38,968 nt of DNA, from positions 1 through 38,968 of IMG/VR virus record IMGVR_UViG_3300027842_000090. The stretch is one strand, 5' to 3'. This DNA comes from a virus. The notes under the pieces are model-generated. The model was not told the origin of the DNA. It made no database searches and was given only the letters and a program-made list of their open reading frames with translations. The first letter of the stretch is position 1, and every line of letters begins with the position of its first letter. Of the stretch, positions 15,756 through 25,043 are shown one piece after another. Both the position numbers and the translations under genes were made by a program.

Positions 15756-16241
15756 ATGATCTCGCTCACTTTTTCCGGATCAGATGCGACGCTGATCGCG
15801 CGCTTCGAGCGCAAAGCGAACCTCGCTGTCCATGCGCTCGCGTCGAAACTGCAGGCGCTCAACTTCCAGCTGCAGGCGAAGATCGTTGGAGAGAAACTGT
15901 CCGGCCAAGTCCTTAATCAGCGCACAGGGAAAGGCGCGGCGTCGGTGCGGGCGTTGCAGGTGGAACAAGAACCAGGTCAGATTCGCGGATCCGTGCAGGC
16001 CGGGGGCGGTCCGGCGTTTTACATGCGCATCCAGGAAAAAGGCGGGACCAGCGACTACACGATCGCGCCCGTCGACAAGAAGGTGCTCGCTTTCATGATG
16101 GACGGCAAACAAGTGTTCGCGAAGATGGTGCACCATCCGGCGCTCAAAGCGCGGCCGTTCATGTCGACCTCGCTGAATGAAATGTCGCCCGAAATTGTCG
16201 AAGGCCTGCAGCTCACGCTGAACGAGGTGGCTGCGCAGTGA
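15756..16241 (+). CDS. HK97 gp10-like head-tail/neck protein
   Basis: The 161-residue product has the usual gp10 layout: a helical N-terminal half (HALASKLQALNFQLQAKIV), a KGAASVRALQVEQEPGQIRG strand region, then a Tyr/Gly core and the late P-x-F-M-x-T-S helix motif (ARPFMSTSLNEM). gp10-type proteins join head and tail. Position between adaptor and tail-completion genes agrees. Size is normal. Confidence 0.75.
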   Translation: MISLTFSGSDATLIARFERKANLAVHALASKLQALNFQLQAKIVGEKLSGQVLNQRTGKGAASVRALQVEQEPGQIRGSVQAGGGPAFYMRIQEKGGTSDYTIAPVDKKVLAFMMDGKQVFAKMVHHPALKARPFMSTSLNEMSPEIVEGLQLTLNEVAAQ

Positions 16242-16251
16242 GCTTCGCTAG

Positions 16252-16710
16252 ATGAACAATCCGCGCGAGACGATTTACGCGGCCTTGTTCGCACTTGGCT
16301 CCGGGCTCACCTGGACGGATCCGAATGGAGCGCAGCAGTGGCAGCTGAAGAGCCGCCGGCTGCTCGCATGGAGCGATCCGGGAGCGGGCAACCAGCCGGC
16401 TTTTTTTCAACGCGAAGCGCGCGAAGGCGCGGACCAGGTGCAGGCTTTTGGGGCAACCCGCTGGAAGCTGCGCGCGCAGTGGTGGATTTATTTGCAGATT
16501 GCGCCGGATGAAGCGACCATCCCGTCGCAGTTCATGAATCCACTGCTCGATGCGCTCGACAAGCTGTTCGTGAATCCCGCGCAGAACCAGACGCTCGGCG
16601 GACTAGTTACGAACTGCTGGATCGACGGCGAGATCGTCATGGACGATCCGGTGTATCCCGACCAGCAAGCGGTGATCGTAGTTCCGGTGTCGCTTCTCAC
16701 CGGGACATAG
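16252..16710 (+). CDS. Tail completion/terminator protein
   Basis: The 152-residue protein starts with RETIYAALFALGS, typical of the small phage tail-terminator group, has an Ig-free alpha/beta body with conserved Trp residues (RAQWWIYLQIA), and ends with a strand region (QQAVIVVPVSLLTGT). It should cap the tail tube where it meets the head. The call relies on pattern and gene order: gp10-like gene before, major tail protein after. It is followed by about 220 bp without a gene. Confidence 0.6.
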   Translation: MNNPRETIYAALFALGSGLTWTDPNGAQQWQLKSRRLLAWSDPGAGNQPAFFQREAREGADQVQAFGATRWKLRAQWWIYLQIAPDEATIPSQFMNPLLDALDKLFVNPAQNQTLGGLVTNCWIDGEIVMDDPVYPDQQAVIVVPVSLLTGT

Positions 16711-16931
16711 CCGCACACAGAATAGACCCACAACCAAGCTTGCCTCGCGGCCACGGGGCAGTGCGCCGCAGACTCTTCGGCGCAAGGGCGTGGCCTGCCA
16801 CTCCGAGGGCAGCTCACGCCCGAAGAAAACGTTTCGCGAATGTCGCTCGGAGAACTTCAACAGCGCACCTCGGAGGGCGCAGGTAAGTGGTCGGTCGGAA
16901 CTTTAACCCTCTCGTTTAAAGGAGCGTTACC

Positions 16932-17705
16932 ATGTTTGAATTTTTTGGAGCAGGATCTATGTTCGTCGCCCCAGTGGGAGGGAATCAGCCTGTAAACCCT
17001 TCCGCCATGGCCATCCTCGGCCTTCAGGGCGCGTCCGTTTCACAAGATCAAAAGCTGGTGGAACTGAAGGGCGCCAACAAAGGCCCGGACGATGTCGCAA
17101 CTGCAGATTTCACCGTGAAGGGCAACATCGAAATGGCGCGCGTCGATGTCGACCTTTTCAACCAGGCCTACTACTCGGAAGCCATGACCACCAACGCGCC
17201 GATCGTGGTGCCGAATGAAGCTGGCACGGTTCCAGGCATGACCACGTTCACCATCACAGTTTCGGGCTCCGCCACGTGGACGAAAGACCTGGGCGTGCGC
17301 TACACCAACGGCCAGCCGCTGGTGAAAGTCTCCTCCGTGACTGCGAAGGGGCAGTATTCAGTAGCTGCCGGCGTTTACACCTTCTTCTCGGGTGATGCTT
17401 CGGCAACCGTGCTGATCTCGTACGTGAAGACCTCAACCGCGGGCACGCTGCTGACCGTGCACAATCAGCTGATGGGCTTCGGACCGATCGTCGAAGTCTA
17501 CATGTGGGAGAACTACAACTCTCTCCTGAACCAATCCGTGAACAACGGCATCCATCTTTACGCCTGCCGTTTCGCGAAGAACGACCTCACTATCAAGCGC
17601 GACAACTTCGCGATGGTGAAGATGGAGTTCGAGGCCTTCCCCAACCCGAACATCGCGGGATCGCCGTGGTTTGACCTGATCGACGGCGCCGGCACCGGCC
17701 TGTGA
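16932..17705 (+). CDS. Major tail (tube) protein with a beta-domain insert
   Basis: The 257-residue protein follows AAAGGAG at a good distance from ATG 16932 and is followed by a strong terminator, both marks of a highly expressed tube gene. N-terminal SVSQDQKLVELKGANKGPDD and the C-terminal MVKMEFEAFPNPN region are like tail-tube proteins in gene order and style. Residues about 103-166 (MTTFTITV ... DLGVRY ... GQYSVAAGVYTF ... VLISYV) are the same kind of insert as in the connector gene at 15343-15532, here probably displayed on the outside of the tube. Confidence 0.75.
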   Translation: MFEFFGAGSMFVAPVGGNQPVNPSAMAILGLQGASVSQDQKLVELKGANKGPDDVATADFTVKGNIEMARVDVDLFNQAYYSEAMTTNAPIVVPNEAGTVPGMTTFTITVSGSATWTKDLGVRYTNGQPLVKVSSVTAKGQYSVAAGVYTFFSGDASATVLISYVKTSTAGTLLTVHNQLMGFGPIVEVYMWENYNSLLNQSVNNGIHLYACRFAKNDLTIKRDNFAMVKMEFEAFPNPNIAGSPWFDLIDGAGTGL

Positions 17706-17725
17706 TCCTGATCTGACCGACAGCG

Positions 17726-17755
17726 GGCGGTGGCGCGCGAGCGCTGCCGCCTTTT
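17726..17755 (+). terminator. Rho-independent terminator after the major tail gene
   Basis: GGCGGTGGCGC (17726-17736) pairs with GCGCTGCCGCC (17741-17751) around the tetraloop GCGA, with two wobble pairs, and four T follow directly. Confidence 0.75.
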
Positions 17756-17790
17756 GAAGTTCACACATTTCACATTGGAGGAATCGAGTT

Positions 17791-18024
17791 ATGGCAGACG
17801 GAAAGGCAGTACCCCTGAAGGTCGGCGCCTTCTCGGTCGGCGACAAAGTCACGGTCTCCGGAAAAGCCGGCAGCGCATTCTTGCTCGGCCGCGAGGTTGG
17901 AGCGAGAAAAGACGAGGAAAGCTTTCCTGCGACGATCGTGGGCTTCGCCGGAACGGACCGTGTCATCGTCGAAGAAGATGGCGGACTGCGCTACAGCGTC
18001 ACAGCCGAGCAGCTTAGAAACTAA
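17791..18024 (+). CDS. Small SH3/KOW-like beta protein
   Basis: The 77-residue protein starts at ATG 17791 behind GGAGGA. The pattern VGAFSVGDKVTVSGKAG, then FPATIVGFAGTDRVIVEEDG and a final LRYSVTAEQL, is typical of an SH3-like or KOW barrel (paired strands with central Gly-Asp). It is flanked by terminators on both sides, so it may be a separately controlled unit. Its role in tail assembly is unknown. Confidence 0.6.
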   Translation: MADGKAVPLKVGAFSVGDKVTVSGKAGSAFLLGREVGARKDEESFPATIVGFAGTDRVIVEEDGGLRYSVTAEQLRN

Positions 18025-18049
18025 GTTCTCTCTTCCCTTGTTTACGCAA

Positions 18050-18090
18050 CGGGAGCGGACGCCCATTGTGCCGCTCCCGATTATTGTTTC
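18050..18090 (+). terminator. Hairpin terminator
   Basis: CGGGAGCGG (18050-18058) pairs perfectly with CCGCTCCCG (18071-18079), with a 12-base loop, followed by an AT-rich, T-containing stretch. It separates the SH3-like gene from the tail chaperones. The same inner stem (GGGAGCGG/CCGCTCCC) recurs at 34484-34509. Confidence 0.6.
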
Positions 18091-18129
18091 CCGCACGCTT
18101 AACACTCTCGGAGCAACTCGGAGGAAAAC

Positions 18130-18492
18130 ATGAAGACCAAAGAAATAGAAGTTGGAGAGCAGAAGTTCACCATCGCATCACTCACCGTCGACCAGTACGA
18201 ACAGTTCATCGGAGATGGGGTGACCAAGAAAGGCAAAGAGTTCATCCGCGCGCACATGGTCCCGATCGTTGCAGCATCGCTTGAAAATGCGGCCGCTGGA
18301 AATGGCAAATGGTTTGTCGCGGCCGCTTCCGATTCCATGGCCGTACGCGAGCGCAAGTGGACCGACGCCGATGTCTCAGCGACGCTCGACTTCGGCGAGC
18401 TCGAGCAGCTGTACGGCGAAATCATCCAACTGAGCGGACTGAAAACCTCGGGCGCGAAGCCGGGGGAAGCCGCCGCGGCAACGAACCAGTAA
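18130..18492 (+). CDS. Tail assembly chaperone (gpG-type)
   Basis: The 120-residue acidic protein starts at ATG 18130 behind GGAGGA and lies in the fixed place between tail tube and tape measure genes. The conserved beginning (KTKEIEVGEQKFTIASLTVDQ) looks like other siphovirus tail chaperones that coat the tape measure during tail assembly. Near the end a GGGGGAA run is available for a -1 slip into the overlapping downstream frame. Both a short (G) and extended (GT) product are expected. Confidence 0.75.
   Translation: MKTKEIEVGEQKFTIASLTVDQYEQFIGDGVTKKGKEFIRAHMVPIVAASLENAAAGNGKWFVAAASDSMAVRERKWTDADVSATLDFGELEQLYGEIIQLSGLKTSGAKPGEAAAATNQ
18462..18468 (+). promoter_or_regulatory. Candidate -1 frameshift site
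   Basis: GGGGGAA occurs nine codons before the stop of the upstream frame. In frame 0 the codons are GGG GAA; slipping back one base re-pairs GGG perfectly and continues in the frame that stays open to 18800. It is not a textbook X-XXY-YYZ site, because the second codon would not re-pair fully. Confidence 0.45.
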
Positions 18493-18800
18493 GTTTTCTT
18501 CGTTGCCGCTTGCTTCTAGAAACCGGCTGGGAGTGGGACTTCGTCGGCCGGATGGAGCTGTGGCAGGCCCTCGCGCTCACCGAGTACCGCTACTTCCATC
18601 CCTCCGCCGATTCACTCGTAGCCGCTTATCTTGGCTACAAACCCTCTCGCGCGCTGGTTGAACTTCCGACACTCTCGGAAGAAGAGAAGCAGAAGTGGGA
18701 GCGCACCGGAGTTGTCTTTTCTCCGCATGCGCCGCCGGTCGAGAAACTCCCCAACATCATCAAGGAACGTTTCCCGTTTTTAGTCCAAGGCCATGCCTGA
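18462..18800 (+). CDS. Tail assembly chaperone extension (gpT-type), by -1 frameshift
   Basis: The frame at -1 relative to the gene at 18130 stays open to 18800 and encodes about 110 further residues, including LLETGWEWDFVGRMELWQAL, the kind of tryptophan-rich segment seen in phage T-type extensions. There is no well-placed own ribosome site; ATG 18552 could be an independent start. The end overlaps the tape measure start by eight bases. Gene order (G, GT, tape measure) is the standard siphovirus arrangement. Confidence 0.65.
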   Translation, partial: GGSRRGNEPVSFLRCRLLLETGWEWDFVGRMELWQALALTEYRYFHPSADSLVAAYLGYKPSRALVELPTLSEEEKQKWERTGVVFSPHAPPVEKLPNIIKERFPFLVQGHA

Positions 18801-21800
18801 AGACGATTCCACGTTACAGATAACCACGGTTGTCGATACGACACAGCTCGAACAGCTTCCCGCCAAAGGTGCGTCTGCGGTCAACCAGTTCGCGGACAAT
18901 ATGACGCAGGGGTTCGCTAAGGCTGGGCAGGCCGGCGATACGCTACAGGCGAAGATTCAGGAGACCTCCGCTGACCTCGCGCAGTTGACCGCGGCCGCGC
19001 GCGTGCAAGCGGAATCGCTGCGCGACAACTACCGCGCTCTCTACGAAGAAGCTGCCAATGGCGACGACGCGGTGCTCGAATCTCTCGGCCAGCAGGAAGC
19101 CGCTCTCGCTGCAACCAAGGCGCAAATTGCCGGAGTTCGCGAGGAGCTCGCCGGGCTGATCGAGCAGCAGCAGGAGCTTTCTTCCGTTGCGTCTCTGCCG
19201 GTGCTCGGCTCTGTGCCTGCTGGGGAAACCGCAGCCGCGGGGGGAAGCGAGGCGCAGGGCGCGGCAACTGGCGCCGATGCCGATGCGATGACCGCGCTCG
19301 CCACTGCGGAAAATGCTGCGGCCGAAGCTGCTAACCGCCTCACTGTTGCGCAGGAGGGCTTTACGGTTGCGGCGGAAAAGGCCAACACCATCGCCCTCAC
19401 TCAAGCCCAGGCACTCGCAGTCATGGGCCAGCAGCAGGCGCAAGTATCAGCCGCGCTTGCGCAATCGCAAGGCCTGCAGGCGCTAGCCGCGCAGGAAGCG
19501 CAGCGTCACGCGCAAGCCGAGACCCAGCTGGCAGCTTCCACAAATGCGGCTAACGAAGCCGCCATGCTGTCGGCAGAAGCCTGGCAGGAAGCTTTTGCGG
19601 CGAAAGAAGAGGATGTAATCGCGACGCAAGGCTCTACGCTGGCGCTGGATGAAAACATCGCCGCGCAATACAGCAGCGCAAACGCAGTGCGGTCGGGAAT
19701 TTCCGATCGCCAGGCCGCGTCCGCTTCGCTTCGCACGCTGGAATTGAATCTGCAGGGCTCGACCCGCGCGGCCGGAACCTTCTTGACGCAGGTGCTCGGC
19801 CTTGGCCCGGCTCTGCAAGTCGCCTTCCCGGTCATCGGTGCGATCGCGCTAGGCGAAGTTCTGGTTACCGTCGGCGAGCGGGTCTACACGCTCTACGAGA
19901 ACATCGTCAACCTGAAAGCGGAAATCTCGGCGCTCGGCGAAGCCTCCGAGAAAACCGCGAAGCAGGCGGCGGACGCCAACTGGAAGTGGATCGAATCGCA
20001 GGCGGAGGTTCTCAAGTCGCAGGGCAAAATTCGCGAGGCGCAGGAGTTGCTGGCTGCAAGTTCGGGCGAAAAACCTGTCTCACTCTCGCTCGGCGTCGAC
20101 GACAAGAAGCTGAAGGACCTGCCCGACGACATGCAGGCGTTCGCGCAGAAGTTGAAGGAGGTCCACACCCAAGCGCAGGCCGAATCCGTCTTCAAGGAAC
20201 TGGACACGCAGATGTCCACGACGAAGACCAGGATCCAGGAACTCGAGCAGCAGATCCCGGCTCTTACTCAGCAGCTGGAACAGTCCGCCGCGCATCCGAC
20301 CGGACCGGGCGGAGGCCTCGCCGCGGGAGAAGGCTTCGAGCTTTCCCATCTACAGGCGCAGCTCACCGCAGCGACCGAGTACTACAACACCCTGCAGAAC
20401 CTCCGAAACACAAACACCTCCAACGCCGCGACCGAGTCCACCAAGGTCTCCGACATGGACGTTTCCGTGTTCAGGCGCCAAACGGAAGAAGCGCGACAGA
20501 ACCTCGCCGCTGTCAAAACCATTCAGGACGCGAAAGCTTCGCTGGCCGAAGAAGAAGTGCGCAGGGAATTGCAGCTGGGCGAAATCTCCCAGTCGCAAGA
20601 GCTCACACAAATCCAGCAGATCGAGACCCGCAAACTCTCAGCCATCATCCAGGCGCAAGAGTCGGTGCGCTCCGCCATCCAGGCCGAGGCGTCGAAGACC
20701 GCGGCCATCTCCGAGAACATCGCCGAGACCGCGCTGTCGCAACACAAGATCACGCTGCAGCAAGAGCAGGAGCTCGTACGCGAAGCGGAGACCGAGAAGC
20801 TACGCACCACGCAGCAGCTTGACGCCGAGATCACCGCCGAAAAACTGAAACAGCAGCAGGACGTGATCAAGTCTCAAGTCGCCTCCGACCAGGCCGAGCT
20901 GAACGAGCTCATCCGCTCGATCGAAGTCCAGGTTGGAGCCACGAAGACCGGCAGCGCCCAGCGGGTTTCGCTCATTGAATCGGAAGTCGCGGTCGTCGGC
21001 CTCTTCTACAACTATCAGGGCGAAGAGTACGAAAAGATGCTGGCGAAGCTCGCGGCGGCGGATCGTGAGCGCGTGGCGGAGGTCCAGCGGCTCGCAACCC
21101 AGGAGCTCGAGCTGCGCCTGAAGGGAATCAAGGAAGCGGCCGACGCCGAAGCCCAGTCTACCGACAGAGCGATCGCGGACCAGCAGCGCGAGCTGAACGA
21201 GATCAACAGCATCCAGCAGTCGCAGCTGCGCGGCGCGGTCCAGGACGACAAACGTTTCGGGCTTCCGGACATCGGCAAGGTCCAGGCACTCTATCAGCAA
21301 ATGCAGGATGCCGAGCAGCGCTACATCAACGGCTCGATCCTGCTGGCGCAGTCGGCAGCGGACGCGAAGATTCAGGCCCTACAGAAAGTCGAGCAGGCCG
21401 CCGAGATCGCGGCCCTCGAGGACCCGGCGAACTCCGCGAAGTTCGTGCAGGACGCGCAGGAAGCGGCGAACAAAATCGCGGGCATCGAACAGGACCTGCA
21501 GGCGAAGCTCAAGCAGCTTCGCGAACAGGGTGCCGCGGAAGACCAAAAGATCGAACAGCAACTGGTCCAGTACAAAGAGCAGGAGGAGCAGAAGATCGCC
21601 TCGAAGATGCTTCAGTACGAGGACCAGGCGCTCTTCCACTCCAAGTCTTTCGGTCAGGCGGTGCAGAACATCTACCGCGACCTCGCCGAATCCGGCATCA
21701 ACGAAATCCTGCAGCTTGCGAACCGCTGGATTGCCGAGCACGTGATTATGGAGCTGGCCACGCGCCTGTTCCATCTTCACAACACCGTCGCGGGCGCCCA

Positions 21801-22365
21801 AGCCGACGCGCAGCAGTTGACGCAGACGGTTACAACCAACGTCTCGACCGTCACGTCCGAGGCTGCCGTCGCCGCTGCCAAGGCCTACGCCGCCTACGCT
21901 GAATTTCCTCCGGTTGCGGCGGCGATGGCAGCGGAAGCGGAAGCTTCGGTTCTGGCCTTCATCCCCGAGGCCTCCGCGGAAGGCGGCTATGACATCCCCG
22001 CCGGCGTCGATCCGATTCTTCAGGCCCACGCAAGAGAGATGGTTTTGCCGGAAGAGCACGCCGACACCATTCGCGGACTGGGCGACATCGTTCCGCACAT
22101 CGCCACACCCGGTTTCTCCGTGCCTCAACTTCCCGATTTCGCGCAAGCGCTTTCCCGCGGAGAATTCTCCGGACAGATCTCCAACATCCACAGCGAGTCT
22201 CGTTCCTCGGATGAATCCGGAGGCGACTTCCACTTCCACGCCGGCGACGTGAACGCGAACGCCCTCGACCGCACCGGGGTCTCGGAAATTCTGCGCAGGC
22301 ACGGAAGCGATGTAGCGAAGGCCGCCATGAAGCTCTATAAGCAGGGACACTTCTCGAAGCGTTAG
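18793..22365 (+). CDS. Tail tape measure protein
   Basis: The 1190-residue protein is the longest in the window and sets tail length. It is mostly helical and coiled-coil (Ala/Gln/Glu-rich, residues about 30-320 and 390-970), with a hydrophobic segment near residues 333-365 (GTFLTQVLGLGPALQVAF, then an Ile/Ala/Leu stretch) and a less charged end. The last part contains an Ala-rich helix and a His-rich FHFHAGDVN motif. It starts at ATG 18793 within the end of the chaperone frame. Its length suggests a tail of roughly 170-180 nm by the usual 0.15 nm per residue rule, an estimate. Confidence 0.88.
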   Translation: MPEDDSTLQITTVVDTTQLEQLPAKGASAVNQFADNMTQGFAKAGQAGDTLQAKIQETSADLAQLTAAARVQAESLRDNYRALYEEAANGDDAVLESLGQQEAALAATKAQIAGVREELAGLIEQQQELSSVASLPVLGSVPAGETAAAGGSEAQGAATGADADAMTALATAENAAAEAANRLTVAQEGFTVAAEKANTIALTQAQALAVMGQQQAQVSAALAQSQGLQALAAQEAQRHAQAETQLAASTNAANEAAMLSAEAWQEAFAAKEEDVIATQGSTLALDENIAAQYSSANAVRSGISDRQAASASLRTLELNLQGSTRAAGTFLTQVLGLGPALQVAFPVIGAIALGEVLVTVGERVYTLYENIVNLKAEISALGEASEKTAKQAADANWKWIESQAEVLKSQGKIREAQELLAASSGEKPVSLSLGVDDKKLKDLPDDMQAFAQKLKEVHTQAQAESVFKELDTQMSTTKTRIQELEQQIPALTQQLEQSAAHPTGPGGGLAAGEGFELSHLQAQLTAATEYYNTLQNLRNTNTSNAATESTKVSDMDVSVFRRQTEEARQNLAAVKTIQDAKASLAEEEVRRELQLGEISQSQELTQIQQIETRKLSAIIQAQESVRSAIQAEASKTAAISENIAETALSQHKITLQQEQELVREAETEKLRTTQQLDAEITAEKLKQQQDVIKSQVASDQAELNELIRSIEVQVGATKTGSAQRVSLIESEVAVVGLFYNYQGEEYEKMLAKLAAADRERVAEVQRLATQELELRLKGIKEAADAEAQSTDRAIADQQRELNEINSIQQSQLRGAVQDDKRFGLPDIGKVQALYQQMQDAEQRYINGSILLAQSAADAKIQALQKVEQAAEIAALEDPANSAKFVQDAQEAANKIAGIEQDLQAKLKQLREQGAAEDQKIEQQLVQYKEQEEQKIASKMLQYEDQALFHSKSFGQAVQNIYRDLAESGINEILQLANRWIAEHVIMELATRLFHLHNTVAGAQADAQQLTQTVTTNVSTVTSEAAVAAAKAYAAYAEFPPVAAAMAAEAEASVLAFIPEASAEGGYDIPAGVDPILQAHAREMVLPEEHADTIRGLGDIVPHIATPGFSVPQLPDFAQALSRGEFSGQISNIHSESRSSDESGGDFHFHAGDVNANALDRTGVSEILRRHGSDVAKAAMKLYKQGHFSKR

Positions 22366-22367
22366 CC

Positions 22368-22574
22368 ATGCAGTACATCTTCCACCGCACCCGGGGCAAG
22401 CTCACCAAAAGCGAAACGCCGTATCCGGTGCACATCTCCGAGGTGCGGCAGAACGGCGAGCTGGTCGCCTACGCGCAGGAAGTGTCTTCGCTGGTGTTGC
22501 AGAGCGTGCTGCTGTCGCTTTACGACGCGACCCTAATTGCGGACGATCCCGACTGGAAAGGGCCGCGCGCCTAG
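22368..22574 (+). CDS. Small tail-region protein
   Basis: The 68-residue protein begins three bases after the tape measure. It has alternating strands (PYPVHISEVRQNGELVAYA) and a helical second half. No family is recognised, but small genes at this place between tape measure and distal-tail protein are common. It ends seven bases before the next start. Confidence 0.55.
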   Translation: MQYIFHRTRGKLTKSETPYPVHISEVRQNGELVAYAQEVSSLVLQSVLLSLYDATLIADDPDWKGPRA

Positions 22575-22580
22575 CCTCCC

Positions 22581-23537
22581 GTGCCGCTCCCCATCATCAG
22601 CTTCGACCCGATCCTGGCGAACTCCGTTCGAGGCCTGGCCTGGTCGCTCAAGAAAACCGAGCAATGGAAGACCATCCGGCAGGAAGCCAACCGCCGCGTC
22701 GTCAAGCTTCCGCAGTACAACAATCCGCTCTTTCAGTGGGAGCTGAAGTGGGGCTATGTGAACGACGGCTGGCCGGGAGCGATTCAGCCGACGCAGCAAT
22801 CAAACGTTCCCTACTCCGACTTCAAGGTCCTGCGCTCGCTCTACTTTCAGGCCAAAGGCCAGGGCAACGAATTTTATTTCCAGCCGCCCGATGCGATCGT
22901 TGCCGGCCAGGCGATTCCCGCGCCAGATGCGAACAACAACTCCGAAGTGGTGCACACCTACGGCGGCTACCCGCTGCCCTTTACGACGTTCAACCTCGCC
23001 GTCACCAACGTCGTGATCCTGAACAACGTGCTCACCGTTACCGTGAGCAGCCTGTCCACCCTCGCCGTGGGAATGGGTATTCTCTTCGCCGGCATCGGCA
23101 CCGCGACTTTTCTCAACAATCAGACCGTCCAGGTGACGAGCATAAAGCCTGGATCGGTCACCTTCTCCGCACCCTTCGCGCACGCGAATTATTCTTCGAC
23201 GCCGGACACTGGTACGGCCAGCGTCGTCTCTTACATGCAGCCGGTGAATGAGAGTGTGCAGGTCCTCGCCGGCGGAGCGCTGACTTCGATCTTCGTGAAC
23301 GGATCTGCAGCCTCGAATTACACGCTGGCCGCGCCATCGACGGTCGCGCCTTATGACGGCTATGTGATCCAGTGGAACTCGACCGGCGGATCGATCCCGG
23401 TCTCGACCGATTCGATCATCGCCAACTACACCTACTACTACGATTGCGAATTTGGCGAAGACTCGCTCGAATACGAGAACTTCATGCCTTATTTGTGGAA
23501 GGTGGGCGCGCTTAAGTTTCAGCAGGTGGGCCTGTGA
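22581..23537 (+). CDS. DUF2460-type distal tail protein
   Basis: The 318-residue protein starts at GTG 22581. The first 110 residues (RQEANRRVVKLPQYNNPLFQWEL, then LRSLYFQAKGQGNEFYF) and the last 40 (YDCEFGEDSLEYENFMPYLW) look like the two halves of DUF2460, which corresponds to the gene-transfer-agent distal tail protein. Between them is a beta-rich insert (NVLTVTVSSLSTLAVGMGIL ... NNQTVQVTSIKPGSVTFSAP), an Ig-like repeat type common on surface proteins. It should form the ring at the end of the tail tube. The next gene overlaps its stop by four bases. Confidence 0.7.
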   Translation: MPLPIISFDPILANSVRGLAWSLKKTEQWKTIRQEANRRVVKLPQYNNPLFQWELKWGYVNDGWPGAIQPTQQSNVPYSDFKVLRSLYFQAKGQGNEFYFQPPDAIVAGQAIPAPDANNNSEVVHTYGGYPLPFTTFNLAVTNVVILNNVLTVTVSSLSTLAVGMGILFAGIGTATFLNNQTVQVTSIKPGSVTFSAPFAHANYSSTPDTGTASVVSYMQPVNESVQVLAGGALTSIFVNGSAASNYTLAAPSTVAPYDGYVIQWNSTGGSIPVSTDSIIANYTYYYDCEFGEDSLEYENFMPYLWKVGALKFQQVGL

Positions 23538-25039
23538 GGAAGGTTTACGACACCAACGGCAACGACGTGACCTCGACCGTGCTGTCGTTTCTCCGCACCA
23601 ACCGCACGCTCTACATGTGCGACCTGTTAAGCCTTTCGACATGGATCTGGTGGGCGCCGCAGATGTCGCCGCAGACAGCCACGTTTTATTTTTCCTTCGG
23701 CGATTTTCCCGTGCAGACGGGCTTTCTGCAGACCGGACCGGGCGCGCCTTCGGCGGCGCAGATGTACGGTAGCACCATCCCCGCGATCTTTCTCCCGCAG
23801 CCGATGACGCGCGACAAGTTCGAGTACGGCATCGGCTTCACCGCGCAGAATGCCGACATCGACTGGTTCTGCGGCGACACTCTGGTTCCGGTAGTGGTGA
23901 GTGGCTTGATGTCGCCCTACGTTTATGTTTCGGGTGGACTAAACAGCCAGTATCCGATTTCCGCGCTCGGCCACGGACAGGGCATTTCTCCCGCCGCAGT
24001 GCAGGTCAAAGCCGGCAGACGCATCTCGATCAAATGGGTGGGAGGGCTGGCCTCGGGAAGCGGATCGGGCGGCCTGAATAGCGGTTTCGGTGTAGTGGGC
24101 TTTGCGGGAAACTCGTCGGGTGTATTTCCCGGCGCCTACGTCCCGAATGTGACCGCAGCGCAATCGGCCGCCGGGCAGCCGTGGTTTGGTGCGCTGATCG
24201 GCGGATTCGCAGATTCGACCGGGCAACTGGTCGAGCCTCCGTTTTTGATTGGAACCGGTATCGACATCGACGTTCCAATCGGAGCAACCCAGCTACTGAT
24301 GGGGATCAACGATAACTTCGATACCGACGGCGACAACATCGGGCAATGGCTGGTGCTGGTCTCAGGCGGCGGCTATTGCTCGAATCAGACGCAACCTACC
24401 TGGCAGCAAGGCCTCGCCGCCGGCATGTTCGACGAATGCTCCACCAATATCTACCGCGCGTTTTTTAACGGCGACCCCAAGCAAGGCGGCACGCTGCTAG
24501 GTACGACGCTGATGTATCGCGGCTTCATCCGCGAAGCCGAGACCGCGCAGGACCACGCCAAGCTCACGATTTCGAGCCTGCTCGATCTCTTCCAGGAAGT
24601 AAAAGTCCCCACGCAAATTATTCAACCGGGAAACCGCACCACGCCTTACGTTCCGAGCGGCGTCACCTACACGGTGAGTGGACTCGACACGATCAACAGC
24701 ACGGCCAGCGTGCTGCGATTTTCATCCGGCGGCGGCATCGCGGACCACGCCCTACAAGATGCCTACCTGCTCACCGGCGGAGTTTCCTCCTGGACTCCGG
24801 TGAACGGCCAGCCTCCGCCAGTGTTTCTGAGGATCCGCGACAACGTCACCATCAGCGGCGTGCTCTACGTTTACCTCTACGAGCCGACCATCATTCCCAT
24901 TCCGCAAATTGGCGCCGGATTCGGAGCGACCGGAGGAAGCATTTCGCTAAACGTCGGAATCCTGCTGCAGAAGCCGCTTTCGAACAGCTACGGCGCGCCG
25001 GGCTTCCCTAGTGTTCCCGTACCGGAGATCGGAATCTGA
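23534..25039 (+). CDS. DUF2163-type tail hub protein
   Basis: The 501-residue protein begins at GTG 23534 in overlap with the previous stop. It matches the hub-type layout: an N-terminal MCDLLSLSTW region, a central MYRGFIREAETAQDHAKLTI segment typical of the DUF2163/baseplate-hub family, then a C-terminal beta-rich part. Several insertions rich in Gly and Ser enlarge it. By family and order it forms the hub under the tail tube, next to the peptidase and the large tip protein. Confidence 0.7.
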   Translation: MRKVYDTNGNDVTSTVLSFLRTNRTLYMCDLLSLSTWIWWAPQMSPQTATFYFSFGDFPVQTGFLQTGPGAPSAAQMYGSTIPAIFLPQPMTRDKFEYGIGFTAQNADIDWFCGDTLVPVVVSGLMSPYVYVSGGLNSQYPISALGHGQGISPAAVQVKAGRRISIKWVGGLASGSGSGGLNSGFGVVGFAGNSSGVFPGAYVPNVTAAQSAAGQPWFGALIGGFADSTGQLVEPPFLIGTGIDIDVPIGATQLLMGINDNFDTDGDNIGQWLVLVSGGGYCSNQTQPTWQQGLAAGMFDECSTNIYRAFFNGDPKQGGTLLGTTLMYRGFIREAETAQDHAKLTISSLLDLFQEVKVPTQIIQPGNRTTPYVPSGVTYTVSGLDTINSTASVLRFSSGGGIADHALQDAYLLTGGVSSWTPVNGQPPPVFLRIRDNVTISGVLYVYLYEPTIIPIPQIGAGFGATGGSISLNVGILLQKPLSNSYGAPGFPSVPVPEIGI

Positions 25040-25043
25040 CGTC

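Noticed and set aside
16711-16931. Gene between the tail-completion and major tail genes
   Set aside because: Frames there are short, lack ribosome sites and have no protein-like pattern; it seems to be a leader for the major tail gene.
21379-22350. Leftward frame of 323 codons opposite the tape measure
   Set aside because: It is the complement of helical tape-measure codons and lacks motifs or a start signal.
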